Under the pieces are notes generated by a model, which saw only the letters and a program-made list of their open reading frames with translations, was not told the DNA's origin and made no database searches. Shown here one piece after another: positions 1 to 7,132 of a stretch of 24,272 nt of DNA (position 1 is the first letter of the stretch; each line of letters starts with the position of its first letter). Origin of the DNA: a virus. Position numbers and translations under genes: made by a program. The DNA lies in IMG/VR virus record IMGVR_UViG_3300044731_001294, positions 1 through 24,272 of that record. One strand, written 5' to 3'.

Positions 1-47
1 TTAATAGTATATTTTTCCATTAACTGGATTAAATCTTCTAATTGCAT
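1..47 (-). CDS. 5' end of a hypothetical gene running off the left edge
   Basis: An open frame starts at an ATG (45-47, minus strand) and stays open to the window edge, giving about 15 residues beginning MQLEDLIQLMEKYT. A TATTTAT element (complement of 61-67) lies 13 nt upstream, as for several other genes here. The gene would be divergent from the lipoprotein gene at 120. Too little is visible to name a product, and it could be chance. Confidence 0.35.
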   Translation of the reverse strand, partial: MQLEDLIQLMEKYTI

Positions 48-68
48 AAAATATTTCTTTATAAATAG

Positions 69-98
69 TTGTAAATATTAAAAAAAGTATTAACTTTG
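69..98 (+). promoter_or_regulatory. Bacteroidetes-type vegetative promoter for the lipoprotein gene
   Basis: TTG at 69-71 and TAACTTTG at 91-98 are separated by 19 nt. This fits the Bacteroidetes primary sigma consensus (TTG at -33, TAnnTTTG at -7). A TATAAATA (105-112) lies between this promoter and the ATG at 120. The match suggests transcription by unmodified host RNA polymerase. Confidence 0.6.
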
Positions 99-119
99 TA
101 CATATATAAATAATACACT

Positions 120-623
120 ATGAAAAACATTTTTAAACTTTTAATTGTTCTAATTTCTTTAAGTTCTTGTGTTAAATACACACAGCCAAAACTTTTATCT
201 TTAAGTGGTGAATATAGAATTGATAAAATTACTTATGAAAAAATTGATAATACAGATACATCAGATTATATGGTTTTTTATCCTGGTGATATGTATGTTA
301 ACCAAAATGAACAAAATCCATTTGATACAATATATGTTGGTTTTACAAAAATAGCTTTTGATTATCAAATGTTTTTTTATAATCCAACATTAACACCATC
401 TGGTTCTACACATTGGGCAAACAAATGTGGTTATAGTGTTAGAAATCAAACAAATAATTATCTTGGTAATTTAATTATCGATATAAATGGAACAAGAAGA
501 GTTTTTAATATTATCGATGATGGTCTTGAAACCTTAGTGTTAAGATCATCTGGTCAATGGTCTTATGGTTCCTCTGGTCCAGACGAATCGATTACAATTT
601 TTATGACAAGAGTTGGTCCGTAG
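120..623 (+). CDS. Secreted lipoprotein, function unknown
   Basis: The 167-residue product starts with a typical type II signal peptide: MKN, a hydrophobic stretch, and a lipobox L-S-S-C with the acylated Cys at about residue 17. The mature part is rich in Tyr, Asn, Thr and Ser and looks beta-rich, with no recognisable domain. It should sit in the inner or outer membrane of a Gram-negative host. It has its own host-like promoter (69-98) and an intrinsic terminator whose stem contains the stop codon, so it is a stand-alone unit. A lipoprotein made early from a host promoter would fit superinfection exclusion or surface alteration, but nothing in the sequence proves this. Confidence 0.75.
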   Translation: MKNIFKLLIVLISLSSCVKYTQPKLLSLSGEYRIDKITYEKIDNTDTSDYMVFYPGDMYVNQNEQNPFDTIYVGFTKIAFDYQMFFYNPTLTPSGSTHWANKCGYSVRNQTNNYLGNLIIDINGTRRVFNIIDDGLETLVLRSSGQWSYGSSGPDESITIFMTRVGP

Positions 624-639
624 AAATACGGACTTTTTT
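616..639 (+). terminator. Intrinsic terminator of the lipoprotein gene
   Basis: GTCCGTA (616-622) pairs perfectly with TACGGAC (627-633) across a GAAA loop, followed by six T. The TAG stop (621-623) lies in the stem. The end overlaps the stop of the convergent minus-strand gene at 638. Confidence 0.8.
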
Positions 640-937
640 ATATAATTTCAGTTTTTGGTAATTTGTCTGGATAAACAATATAAAATTCATTTAAAAAAGA
701 TAATAACGCGTCTTCATCGATTGTTTGAAAATCTTCTTCGTCTTCTTCAATCTCCTCATCAAAAGTGAAAAAATCTAAACTCTCTTCAATTAGTTTGTAA
801 CCAAATTCCTTTGAATCGTCAAGATTAATTACATCATTTCTTATTTCATCATCGGAATCAATTGATAGTCTAAACGAAACTTCCAATCTTTTTGTTTCTT
901 CATATAAGTAATACGATATAATCTCTTGTATTTCCAT
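638..937 (-). CDS. Small acidic hypothetical protein
   Basis: A 99-residue acidic protein with a Glu/Asp-rich stretch around residues 58-74 and no membrane segment or signal peptide. It starts 1 nt after the stop of the gene at 939-1610 and so belongs to the minus-strand group 1915-638. I recognise no family. The strong negative charge resembles small DNA-mimic or scaffold-type phage proteins, but that is only an analogy. Confidence 0.6.
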   Translation of the reverse strand: MEIQEIISYYLYEETKRLEVSFRLSIDSDDEIRNDVINLDDSKEFGYKLIEESLDFFTFDEEIEEDEEDFQTIDEDALLSFLNEFYIVYPDKLPKTEII

Positions 938-938
938 T

Positions 939-1610
939 TTAATTATAATTTTTAAATCTGCGGAACATATCTAAAGATTCGTTCAGTTTCTCAACAAATT
1001 TTTCCTTTTCTTCCGGGTCTTCAATATTTAACTCGTCTTCCAAATAGTCTTCAATTGGTTGTGATAAATAATCTTCTAATTCATCGATATCATATTCAAA
1101 TTCCTCACCTAATTCATCAAAATCAATTACAACATCCAATGAATCATCATCACAATGTTTACACTCTTCTTCTTCATCATCACTATAGTAAGGATTATAC
1201 ATACTTAAATCTTTATATTCGTCATCCTCGTCATCATTAATACCAAGTGAAATGTATTCATCATCATATCCCGGTGATGGGTATGTATCGTGAAAATATT
1301 CTCGATTAACATCTGACATATCTGGAGTACCTCTAAAATCAACAGTACCATTTTTTAAATCATGTGGTCCGTCACTAATTCTATCGGTTCTATTAATATC
1401 TTCATTGATATTCATATTTGTATAGTTTTTAACAACCCCTTTGTTTGAGACTGTTATTCCATTTTTGTCATTTGCAAAATCTTGAACATATAAAGGTTTT
1501 TGATTAGACCCTTGAGCATATTGTGTTACAAATCCATCATATAATGATTTGTGTTGGTCAAGAATATTATTTTTCTCCGCTTGACTCATTTTAAAAAAGT
1601 ACTGTGCCAT
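939..1610 (-). CDS. Acidic protein with the S-x-x-E-K-x-x-I-L-x-x-H N-terminal motif
   Basis: A 223-residue protein. Its N-terminus, SQAEKNNILDQHKSLYDGF, closely parallels the N-termini of the proteins at 15759-17162 (SEQEKNRILNLH) and 14669-15757 (YEERQRISKLHEH), so it belongs to the same shared-peptide group. The middle is polar. The last 100 residues are very acidic, with DDEDDE and DDEEEE runs and a C-x-x-C (CKHC) pair that is probably not enough for a zinc site. Starts 2 nt after the stop of the DUF4314-like gene, so it is co-transcribed with it. Function unknown; possibly a packaged virion protein. Confidence 0.65.
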   Translation of the reverse strand: MAQYFFKMSQAEKNNILDQHKSLYDGFVTQYAQGSNQKPLYVQDFANDKNGITVSNKGVVKNYTNMNINEDINRTDRISDGPHDLKNGTVDFRGTPDMSDVNREYFHDTYPSPGYDDEYISLGINDDEDDEYKDLSMYNPYYSDDEEEECKHCDDDSLDVVIDFDELGEEFEYDIDELEDYLSQPIEDYLEDELNIEDPEEKEKFVEKLNESLDMFRRFKNYN

Positions 1611-1612
1611 TT

Positions 1613-1915
1613 TTATTTTTTTATTTCTTTTATTATTGCTCTTTTTGTTGTAAAGAACATAAACCCTTCGGACAAATCCTCTGGCTCATCCTCAACAAGT
1701 TTTGCCCATTTATCAACACCATCAATCAAAGCTAATTTTGATCCGTTTTTCCAGTTAACATAATACTGTTTTTGACCAAATACCTCCGAAACAGTCTTTA
1801 CTACACCAGGTGTTCCTCCAGGAATTGGAGAGAATTCATCCTCCATTTTTAAACAGATAACCTTATCACCAGGTTGTAAATCTGCGTTAGTCTCATATTT
1901 TCTTTTACTTGCCAT
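1613..1915 (-). CDS. DUF4314-like small protein
   Basis: A 100-residue protein. Residues 15-75 carry the pattern G-D-K-V-I-C-L-K-M, P-I-P-G-G-T-P-G-V-V, W-K-N-G-S-K-L-A-L-I and G-V-D-K-W. This matches the layout I know for DUF4314 (GDRV..., PIPPGTxGTV, WDNGSxLxLIPGxD), a small SH3-like beta-barrel common in phage and mobile-element genomes, with no established function. It is the first gene of the minus-strand group 1915-638 and has a TATATTTAT element 6 nt upstream of the ATG. The family call comes from motif layout only. Confidence 0.6.
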   Translation of the reverse strand: MASKRKYETNADLQPGDKVICLKMEDEFSPIPGGTPGVVKTVSEVFGQKQYYVNWKNGSKLALIDGVDKWAKLVEDEPEDLSEGFMFFTTKRAIIKEIKK

Positions 1916-1948
1916 ACAATAATAAATATAGCGTAATATTTATTTGTT
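1916..1948. promoter_or_regulatory. Compact divergent promoter region with two TATTTAT elements
   Basis: Only 33 nt separate two divergent start codons. On the minus strand TATATTTAT (complement of 1922-1930) ends 6 nt before the ATG at 1915. On the plus strand TATTTAT (1937-1943) ends 5 nt before the ATG at 1949. If these are -10 elements, both transcripts would start at or within a few nt of their start codons. Confidence 0.45.
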
Positions 1949-2566
1949 ATGAAGATAATAATAACAGAATCACAATATAAAAAAATATTATTTGAATCTA
2001 GATTAAAAAGTCTTGAAAATAAGGTAGACGAGCTTAAAGATTTTTTTAAAAAAGTTTCTAGTGAATCAAAAAAACAAATTGGGTTAGACTTGAGTTTTTT
2101 AACAACTTGGGGTGTAACTATTGCGGGTTTTGTGTCACCAGTTCAACAATATATTAGTGGCTCTTTTCCGGAATTATCAAGTTCAGACTTAGCGTTACTT
2201 TCAACTGGAATAATACTAACATATTATGAGTCAAATAAAGAAATGCTGGGTAAAGTTTTAGAAAAAATAAAAGAAAAAGAACTTATTTTTGAATTTGATA
2301 AAACTCTAGAAGTTTCGGCAAAATTAAAAGATGTTTTTTTTAATTTTATTAATAGCTTGGCAATTCCTGTTTCTAAAATTAGTAATATGTTAGCATATAC
2401 TTTTTTAATACCTTTAATTCCTGATTTATATGAAGTTGTTCAAGGTAATGAGTCTTTAAATATTAAAGAAACTATTTTAAGAATTGTATCTTTTGTTGGT
2501 GTTAGTTTTAGTGGTGTCTTTGTTAAAAGACTAATTCAAGAAATTGTAAAAAGGTTTAAATCTTAA
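1949..2566 (+). CDS. Membrane protein with the ITESQ N-terminal peptide
   Basis: A 205-residue protein. It opens with MKIIITESQYKKILFESR, which includes the shared I-T-E-S-Q motif and an L-F-E at residues 14-16. An amphipathic helical section follows (18-45), then several hydrophobic stretches (about 50-70, 80-95, 125-160 and 178-195), so three or four membrane helices are likely. TATTTAT lies 5 nt before the ATG. The gene is convergent with the one at 2563-2982 and the two share the tetramer TTAA as stop. I recall similar membrane proteins in uncultured marine phage contigs, without a known function. Confidence 0.65.
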   Translation: MKIIITESQYKKILFESRLKSLENKVDELKDFFKKVSSESKKQIGLDLSFLTTWGVTIAGFVSPVQQYISGSFPELSSSDLALLSTGIILTYYESNKEMLGKVLEKIKEKELIFEFDKTLEVSAKLKDVFFNFINSLAIPVSKISNMLAYTFLIPLIPDLYEVVQGNESLNIKETILRIVSFVGVSFSGVFVKRLIQEIVKRFKS

Positions 2567-2982
2567 TAGTTATTTGCCACATCAAAAAATATTTCAAACT
2601 GGACATTATAAATTTCATCCCAATGAAACTTAAATCCATTAACTAAAACACCTCTTAAAGAATTACCAGATTTAATTGTTAAATCTTCATCCACATAAAA
2701 TTTCGCTGCTTTATATACTTTTTCTTGATATTCGGTTATAACATTTATAATATCATTTGGTTCATGTGCACAATCAGGACAATCTAAAACTCCATTTATT
2801 TCTAAAGTAAAAAATAATTCATAAATTTTAAATTTTTCAGTACTACCAATTCTAGTCGCATCACCACCAGTTAATTCAAGTGATACTTTGTTTCCAAATT
2901 CAGATAAAAACCCAGACCTTACTAAAATAGCACGTTTTATTGTTTCAATCTTTGGGTTATATTTTTCTGGTAATCCTGTCAT
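2563..2982 (-). CDS. Hypothetical protein
   Basis: A 139-residue soluble-looking protein with a D-C-P-D-C-A-H segment around residues 67-73. There is no signal peptide or membrane helix, and the size and mixed alpha/beta character suggest a single domain. It begins 4 nt after the stop of the metallopeptidase-like gene (2987-3583), so the two form a pair. The 3' end shares a TTAA with the convergent membrane-protein gene. No family recognised. Confidence 0.65.
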   Translation of the reverse strand: MTGLPEKYNPKIETIKRAILVRSGFLSEFGNKVSLELTGGDATRIGSTEKFKIYELFFTLEINGVLDCPDCAHEPNDIINVITEYQEKVYKAAKFYVDEDLTIKSGNSLRGVLVNGFKFHWDEIYNVQFEIFFDVANNY

Positions 2983-2986
2983 TTAT

Positions 2987-3583
2987 TTATACTTTATTTA
3001 ATATTTTAGACATAACATCTATAGCTTGTTTATCGTCCAATCTATGAACATCTTTATGGGTGTTAAACCATCTTTTTACAACAACATCAAATGGTGTTTT
3101 TGTGATTTTTGAAAGTCTTTTAAACCCAAAAACCTGAGCATCGATTTCGTGTGGTTGTGTGTAGTATTTATATGGGTCTTTTTCTTCTGGACCACTTAAA
3201 TCATAAGTTCCTTTATCTCTTTGATCGATGTGTCTTATTTCGTGTGCAATAACCTCATTTAATTCACCAATTAAATCATAAGTTATTTTTGTTTTATTAC
3301 TTGGGTTATATTCTAAAATAAGTTCAATTATATCATCATCTTTGTAGAAATTACCATCAACTTTAAAGGATTCAACGTTTTCATTTGGTTGTAATACTAA
3401 CTCAACAATAAATTCACTCCCAAAATTATTAAATTCATAAAAATCTTTTTCATCATCAATATAATTTGGTAAATAAAATTCACCATCGTCTTCTTCCTTA
3501 TAAACTTTAATAATATCTCTAACAACGGTTCTAATTATTTCTCTCCTTCTACCATCCTCAAGTAATAATTCTCTATAATTCAT
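2987..3583 (-). CDS. Putative zinc metallopeptidase (HExxH)
   Basis: A 198-residue protein. Residues 113-120 read A-H-E-I-R-H-I-D, an HExxH zinc-binding and catalytic motif inside a predicted helix. About 28 residues later, P-H-E-I-D-A-Q (144-150) supplies a Glu suited to be the third ligand, as in gluzincin-type peptidases. The N-terminus (MNYRELLLEDGRRREII) resembles the start of the protein at 15759-17162 (MNYRGILISEQEKN) and has L-L-E at residues 7-9, so it may be a short variant of the shared peptide. TATTTAT lies 4 nt before the ATG. The substrate is unknown. It could act on virion proteins, host proteins or peptidoglycan peptides; catalytic activity is inferred from the motif only. Confidence 0.55.
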   Translation of the reverse strand: MNYRELLLEDGRRREIIRTVVRDIIKVYKEEDDGEFYLPNYIDDEKDFYEFNNFGSEFIVELVLQPNENVESFKVDGNFYKDDDIIELILEYNPSNKTKITYDLIGELNEVIAHEIRHIDQRDKGTYDLSGPEEKDPYKYYTQPHEIDAQVFGFKRLSKITKTPFDVVVKRWFNTHKDVHRLDDKQAIDVMSKILNKV

Positions 3584-3600
3584 AATAATAAATATTCATC

Positions 3601-3631
3601 TTGACTGTAATTTTAATATTGTCTATTTTTT
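3601..3631 (+). promoter_or_regulatory. Possible host-type promoter for the thioesterase/GMP reductase pair
   Basis: TTG (3601-3603, in TTGAC) is followed 20 nt later by TATTTTTT (3624-3631), a near match to TAnnTTTG. The ATG is at 3648. The T-run makes the -7 match weak. Confidence 0.35.
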
Positions 3632-3647
3632 TTTAAAAATAAAGTTT

Positions 3648-4067
3648 ATGGAATTATTAAATTCACACCCAATTAAAAAATCGGACTTAGGATTCCACGG
3701 TAATCTATTTGGTGGTAAACTACTCGCTTGGATTGATGCTTCGGCCGCTGGTTACGCAATGCAGTTATGTGATACACCAAGAATGGTTACAGTATCAATT
3801 GATAAATGTAACTTTGAAAAACCGGCAAGAGAGGGACAGTTATTAAAAATATATGGTTACCCAACTTTTGTTGGTAATAGTTCAGTTACTTTATATATGG
3901 AAGCTAGGGCTCATAATGTTTATACTGGAAAACAAGCAATTGTTTTAAAAACACATATAAAATTTGTCCACATAGATGAAGAAGGAAACCCAATACCAAT
4001 TGGTGAAAAGGGTAGAAATAGAATTAATAAAATTATTGAAAATAGAAAAAATGAAGAAAATATTTGA
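3648..4067 (+). CDS. Acyl-CoA thioesterase, hotdog fold, YciA-like
   Basis: A 139-residue protein of the size expected for a single hotdog domain. H-G-N-L-F-G-G (17-23) followed by L-A-W-I-D-A-S-A-A (26-34) corresponds to the N-x-x-G-x-x-F-G-G...D signature of the YciA/BFIT acyl-CoA hydrolases, with D30 in the catalytic Asp position. T-V-S-I-D...F-E-K-P-A (48-61) and the late F-V-H-I-D-E-E-G-N-P (105-114) also fit. It would hydrolyse acyl-CoA thioesters in the cytoplasm. The last 17 nt overlap the start of the GMP reductase gene, so translation is probably coupled. An acyl-CoA thioesterase is unusual cargo for a phage; it could alter host lipid metabolism or have a changed substrate. Confidence 0.8.
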   Translation: MELLNSHPIKKSDLGFHGNLFGGKLLAWIDASAAGYAMQLCDTPRMVTVSIDKCNFEKPAREGQLLKIYGYPTFVGNSSVTLYMEARAHNVYTGKQAIVLKTHIKFVHIDEEGNPIPIGEKGRNRINKIIENRKNEENI

Positions 4068-5010
4068 TTTTGACAACATAACGTTACTACCAAATTTTAG
4101 TTATGTTGAAAGCAGGTCTGATTGTGACACAAGTTGTAAGTTTGGTAATCACACATTTAAATTACCAGTTGTTCCGGCTAATATGGAAAGTATAGTTGAT
4201 GTTAAGTTGGCAATAGAATTAGCTAAGAATGGATACTTTTATATTTTACATAGATTTGACATTGATGAGGTTTTATTTGTTGAGACTATGAAAACATTAA
4301 ATTTGGTGTCATCAATTTCTGTTGGTGTAAATGATGATTCTTATGAATTAATTGATAATTTGGTAGCAAAAGATTTAATCCCGGATTTTATTACAATTGA
4401 TATTGCACACGGTCATTGTATTAAGATGAAAAAAATGGTTAAATATATTAAAAATAGAATGTCAGATGTATTTTTAATCGGTGGGAATGTTTGTACTCCG
4501 GATGCTGTGGAAGATTTAACAGAATGGGGTTGTGATGCCATTAAATGTGGTATTGGTGGTGGGTCTGCTTGTACAACATACCACTCAACAGGTTTTGGTA
4601 ATCGTGGTTGGCAGGCTAGCATGATAAAAAAATGTGCTAAAGTTGCAAAAATCCCAATCATTGCCGATGGGTCAATAAAAGAACATTGTGATATTGTTAA
4701 AAGTTTGGTTTTAGGCGCATCAATGGTTATGGTTGGTGGAATGTTAGCTGGATATGAAGAATCACCAGGTAATTTGGTTGAGGAAGGTTCTAAAAAGTAT
4801 AAAGAATTTTGGGGTAGTGCGTCATCGTCACAATCTGGAAAGACTAACAGAGTTGAGGGTATTAAAAAATTAATCCCATATAAAAATAAATCTATTTTTG
4901 ATAAGTTAACAGAGATTGAGGAATCTTTACAAAGTGCAATTTCATATGCTGGTGGAAATCCTAGTGATTTATCTTGTTTAGATACTGTTAAATATGTTAT
5001 AAACAATTAA
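4051..5010 (+). CDS. guaC: GMP reductase (IMPDH/GMPR family)
   Basis: A 319-residue TIM-barrel enzyme that would reduce GMP to IMP with NADPH and release ammonia. Visible signatures: V-P-A-N-M-E-S near residue 41, D-I-A-H-G-H (117-122), G-G-N-V (144-147), the catalytic loop G-I-G-G-G-S-A-C-T-T with Cys174 (167-176), T-G-F-G-N-R-G-W-Q (180-188) typical of the GuaC type found in Firmicutes, I-A-D-G-S-I, and G-G-M-L-A-G-Y-E-E-S-P-G. The C-terminal Q-S-A-I-S-Y-A-G-G also fits GMPR rather than IMPDH, and there is no CBS domain. I chose the ATG at 4051 because MKKIFDFDNITLLP aligns with the family start; an upstream in-frame ATG at 3976 only adds residues read out of frame from the thioesterase gene. 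Probably adjusts purine pools during infection. The stop shares TTAA with the convergent gene at 5007. Confidence 0.88.
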   Translation: MKKIFDFDNITLLPNFSYVESRSDCDTSCKFGNHTFKLPVVPANMESIVDVKLAIELAKNGYFYILHRFDIDEVLFVETMKTLNLVSSISVGVNDDSYELIDNLVAKDLIPDFITIDIAHGHCIKMKKMVKYIKNRMSDVFLIGGNVCTPDAVEDLTEWGCDAIKCGIGGGSACTTYHSTGFGNRGWQASMIKKCAKVAKIPIIADGSIKEHCDIVKSLVLGASMVMVGGMLAGYEESPGNLVEEGSKKYKEFWGSASSSQSGKTNRVEGIKKLIPYKNKSIFDKLTEIEESLQSAISYAGGNPSDLSCLDTVKYVINN

Positions 5011-6065
5011 GCGCTATAAGTGGCATTTGTAACTCCTAGTGATTGTGATGAATAACATTTGTTATCATCAGGTGGTAATTGTTGTACATAATAATTTGTA
5101 CCTTGATCACCAATATTAAATAGTATTGTACCTTCTCTTGTAAAACCTTTACTTTCTAATAATGTTATTAAATCTGGATGTAAATTAACACAAGAAGAAC
5201 TCATATTTAAATTTTTAGTATATGTCAAATCTTCTTGATTTACTCTTGGGTCTTCACTTTTAGATAATTTTTTTCTAGCTAAATTTAAAAGTGACCATCT
5301 TTTACCATATTTTGGGTCTGATTCCTTTTTTGTTTTTCCAGGTATCCCATGTGTTGCAAAACCAGTAGTGTTTCCAAATGTATCACCTAATTGATATGAA
5401 TAATTATAATTTATAACTTTATTTTCTGGTCCAGAATAATCTGTTGTATATTTATTAGTTGTTGTAGAACCTAATTTATATATCCCAGCATTTGCATCTT
5501 TTAAAATTTGATTTAATCTATCTAATGTTTTAATTGTTTCTCCGTTAAAAGTTACAACATTATTATTTAGATATTCTTGTCTTTTATCATCGGTTAATGT
5601 ATTTAAGTACTTTAGAGTTTCATCGGTTGGTTGTTGCCCAGCTCCAGAAATATATGGGTCTTTAGCAACAAAATTCCAATTTTGTTTTTTTGTTGTTTGG
5701 TCAAATGTTGTAGTATAAAAATAAACTAAATTATTTTGTGGATCCGTAACCATTAATTTTAAATCTTTTTGAAATTCTGGTCTAATACCAATAAAACTTA
5801 ACTCACACGATATTTTTTCTGGAATCCCCTGACTTTTAAATTGAGTTGACCCTTCATTAATTAATTTTGTAATGTAATCAAAAACACTTGATTCTCCGGC
5901 AAGTGGTGTATATGTGTCAATTATTTGTTGGTAATCAATCACTTGATTTTTTACTTTATCTGTAAAAGGGGCACAACCAACTGTATTTGTCTGTTCAATT
6001 AACAAACCATAAAGTTTTTTTATGTGATTTCTTTCACTTTCAGATATTACAAATCTTTTAGACAT
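5007..6065 (-). CDS. Protein with the SESERNxIKKLY N-terminal peptide, possible packaged protein
   Basis: A 352-residue protein. The N-terminus MSKRFVISESERNHIKKLYG is a clear variant of the shared peptide, and L-I-E at 22-24 is followed by Q-T, matching the [L/I]-x-E|Q-T junctions of the proteins at 7133 and 14669. The rest is polar, with mixed alpha/beta character and Tyr, Asn and Thr richness. A motif G-K-R-W-S-L-L-N-L-A-R lies around residues 254-264, and a few Cys (C31, and C292 in S-S-S-C-V-N) are present. No family recognised. It follows the gene at 6067-7128 with 1 nt between them, so they are co-transcribed. Confidence 0.65.
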   Translation of the reverse strand: MSKRFVISESERNHIKKLYGLLIEQTNTVGCAPFTDKVKNQVIDYQQIIDTYTPLAGESSVFDYITKLINEGSTQFKSQGIPEKISCELSFIGIRPEFQKDLKLMVTDPQNNLVYFYTTTFDQTTKKQNWNFVAKDPYISGAGQQPTDETLKYLNTLTDDKRQEYLNNNVVTFNGETIKTLDRLNQILKDANAGIYKLGSTTTNKYTTDYSGPENKVINYNYSYQLGDTFGNTTGFATHGIPGKTKKESDPKYGKRWSLLNLARKKLSKSEDPRVNQEDLTYTKNLNMSSSCVNLHPDLITLLESKGFTREGTILFNIGDQGTNYYVQQLPPDDNKCYSSQSLGVTNATYSA

Positions 6066-6066
6066 T

Positions 6067-7128
6067 TTAATATTCTTTAATTTTTACAATTAAATCCCCA
6101 GTACCTTTAATTACTCTATGATAAATACCTTTTGGTATTGTTATAACATCACCTTCGTTTAATTTAATTGGTAATTGGTTATCCATCTGTAACTCCCAAC
6201 CATTTGATTTTACAACTTTAACTTTTCTATCTGTTTTATCAAAGTGCCATTTTAATTCATGATTGTCGGTACTCTCTTTAAATAGTCTTGTTTTGATACC
6301 ATTTTTTTCTTCTTGTAAAAATGGTAATTTATCATCCACATCATCTTCTTTTACTTTTCTATTGAGATATTTTTTTTCCAAATCTAATTTATGTTCATAA
6401 TTATCTAATGTTGATGTGCTACCAGCATAAATTGTTGCATTTTTTAAAAATGGAAACATCTTTATTACTAATTCTATAAGATTCCATTTTTTTGTATAAA
6501 TTATATCGGAATCTTCAGGACTAAAAGGTTTTTTAAAAATACCAGTTAATTTAACAGTAAAATCACCATAATGATTTTTACCGGTTAATGCTCTATAACC
6601 TAAAAAATCTGGAATATCCTTTTCTTTACCAATATTAGATAAAAATTTATTTAATATTTTATCTAATTTTTCATAATATTCCTCACTATCCTGATAATCA
6701 TATTGACTTTCGTTTAATTGTTCTCCATTTAATGAGTTGTCAGATTTATAATCCAAATCATATAAAGGTCTTTTATTAAAAAGAATATCAATAATAAACT
6801 TATTAGAATTGTTTTCAAAAAAACTACCGTTTTTTAACTGTAGAAAAGTTGTACCTTTAGGAAATATTAATTCTTCTAAATAAGTAGATGTTGAGATTTT
6901 ATTTGGATATGTATCAATAAAAAACTTAACTTTTGTTTGTTGATCTGTCAACTCATCAACCGGGATTGTATTATAACGTGAATTTTTTGGTTGTATACTA
7001 ATACCATATAACTTTAATTTTATTTCTTGATGGTACTTACGCTCAAATTGTTTTTCAACAACAGTTTTTAAATAGTAGTTAAATACCTTTACGTATGTTG
7101 GGTTTACAAATCTTTTATAAGGTGTCAT
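6067..7128 (-). CDS. Hypothetical protein with C-terminal cupin-like domain
   Basis: A 353-residue protein. Residues about 285-353 look like a small cupin barrel: L-K-W-H-F-D (292-297), G-W-E-L-Q-M-D-N-Q-L-P (310-320), L-N-E-G-D-V-I-T-I-P-K-G (323-334), Y-H-R-V-I-K-G (336-342) and a closing beta strand. H294 and H337 are candidate metal ligands. I recall this cupin form as a C-terminal domain of uncharacterised marine myovirus proteins. Residues 138-160 contain N-E-S-Q-Y and Y-E-K-L-D-K-I-L, an internal copy of the shared motif, which suggests a fusion point between an N-terminal domain (1-130) and the rest. Co-transcribed with 7133-7744 (4 nt gap) and 5007-6065. Confidence 0.6.
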   Translation of the reverse strand: MTPYKRFVNPTYVKVFNYYLKTVVEKQFERKYHQEIKLKLYGISIQPKNSRYNTIPVDELTDQQTKVKFFIDTYPNKISTSTYLEELIFPKGTTFLQLKNGSFFENNSNKFIIDILFNKRPLYDLDYKSDNSLNGEQLNESQYDYQDSEEYYEKLDKILNKFLSNIGKEKDIPDFLGYRALTGKNHYGDFTVKLTGIFKKPFSPEDSDIIYTKKWNLIELVIKMFPFLKNATIYAGSTSTLDNYEHKLDLEKKYLNRKVKEDDVDDKLPFLQEEKNGIKTRLFKESTDNHELKWHFDKTDRKVKVVKSNGWELQMDNQLPIKLNEGDVITIPKGIYHRVIKGTGDLIVKIKEY

Positions 7129-7132
7129 ACTA

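Noticed and set aside
3976-4050. Upstream in-frame ATG giving a longer GMP reductase
   Set aside because: The extra residues are an out-of-frame reading of the thioesterase gene, and the family start aligns with the ATG at 4051.
4413-5006. Long minus-strand open frame of 197 codons
   Set aside because: It lies entirely opposite the clear GMP reductase gene.
7129-7132. Search for Shine-Dalgarno sites at this and other gene starts
   Set aside because: No consistent GGAGG-like sites occur before start codons, in keeping with a Bacteroidetes host, so none is annotated.
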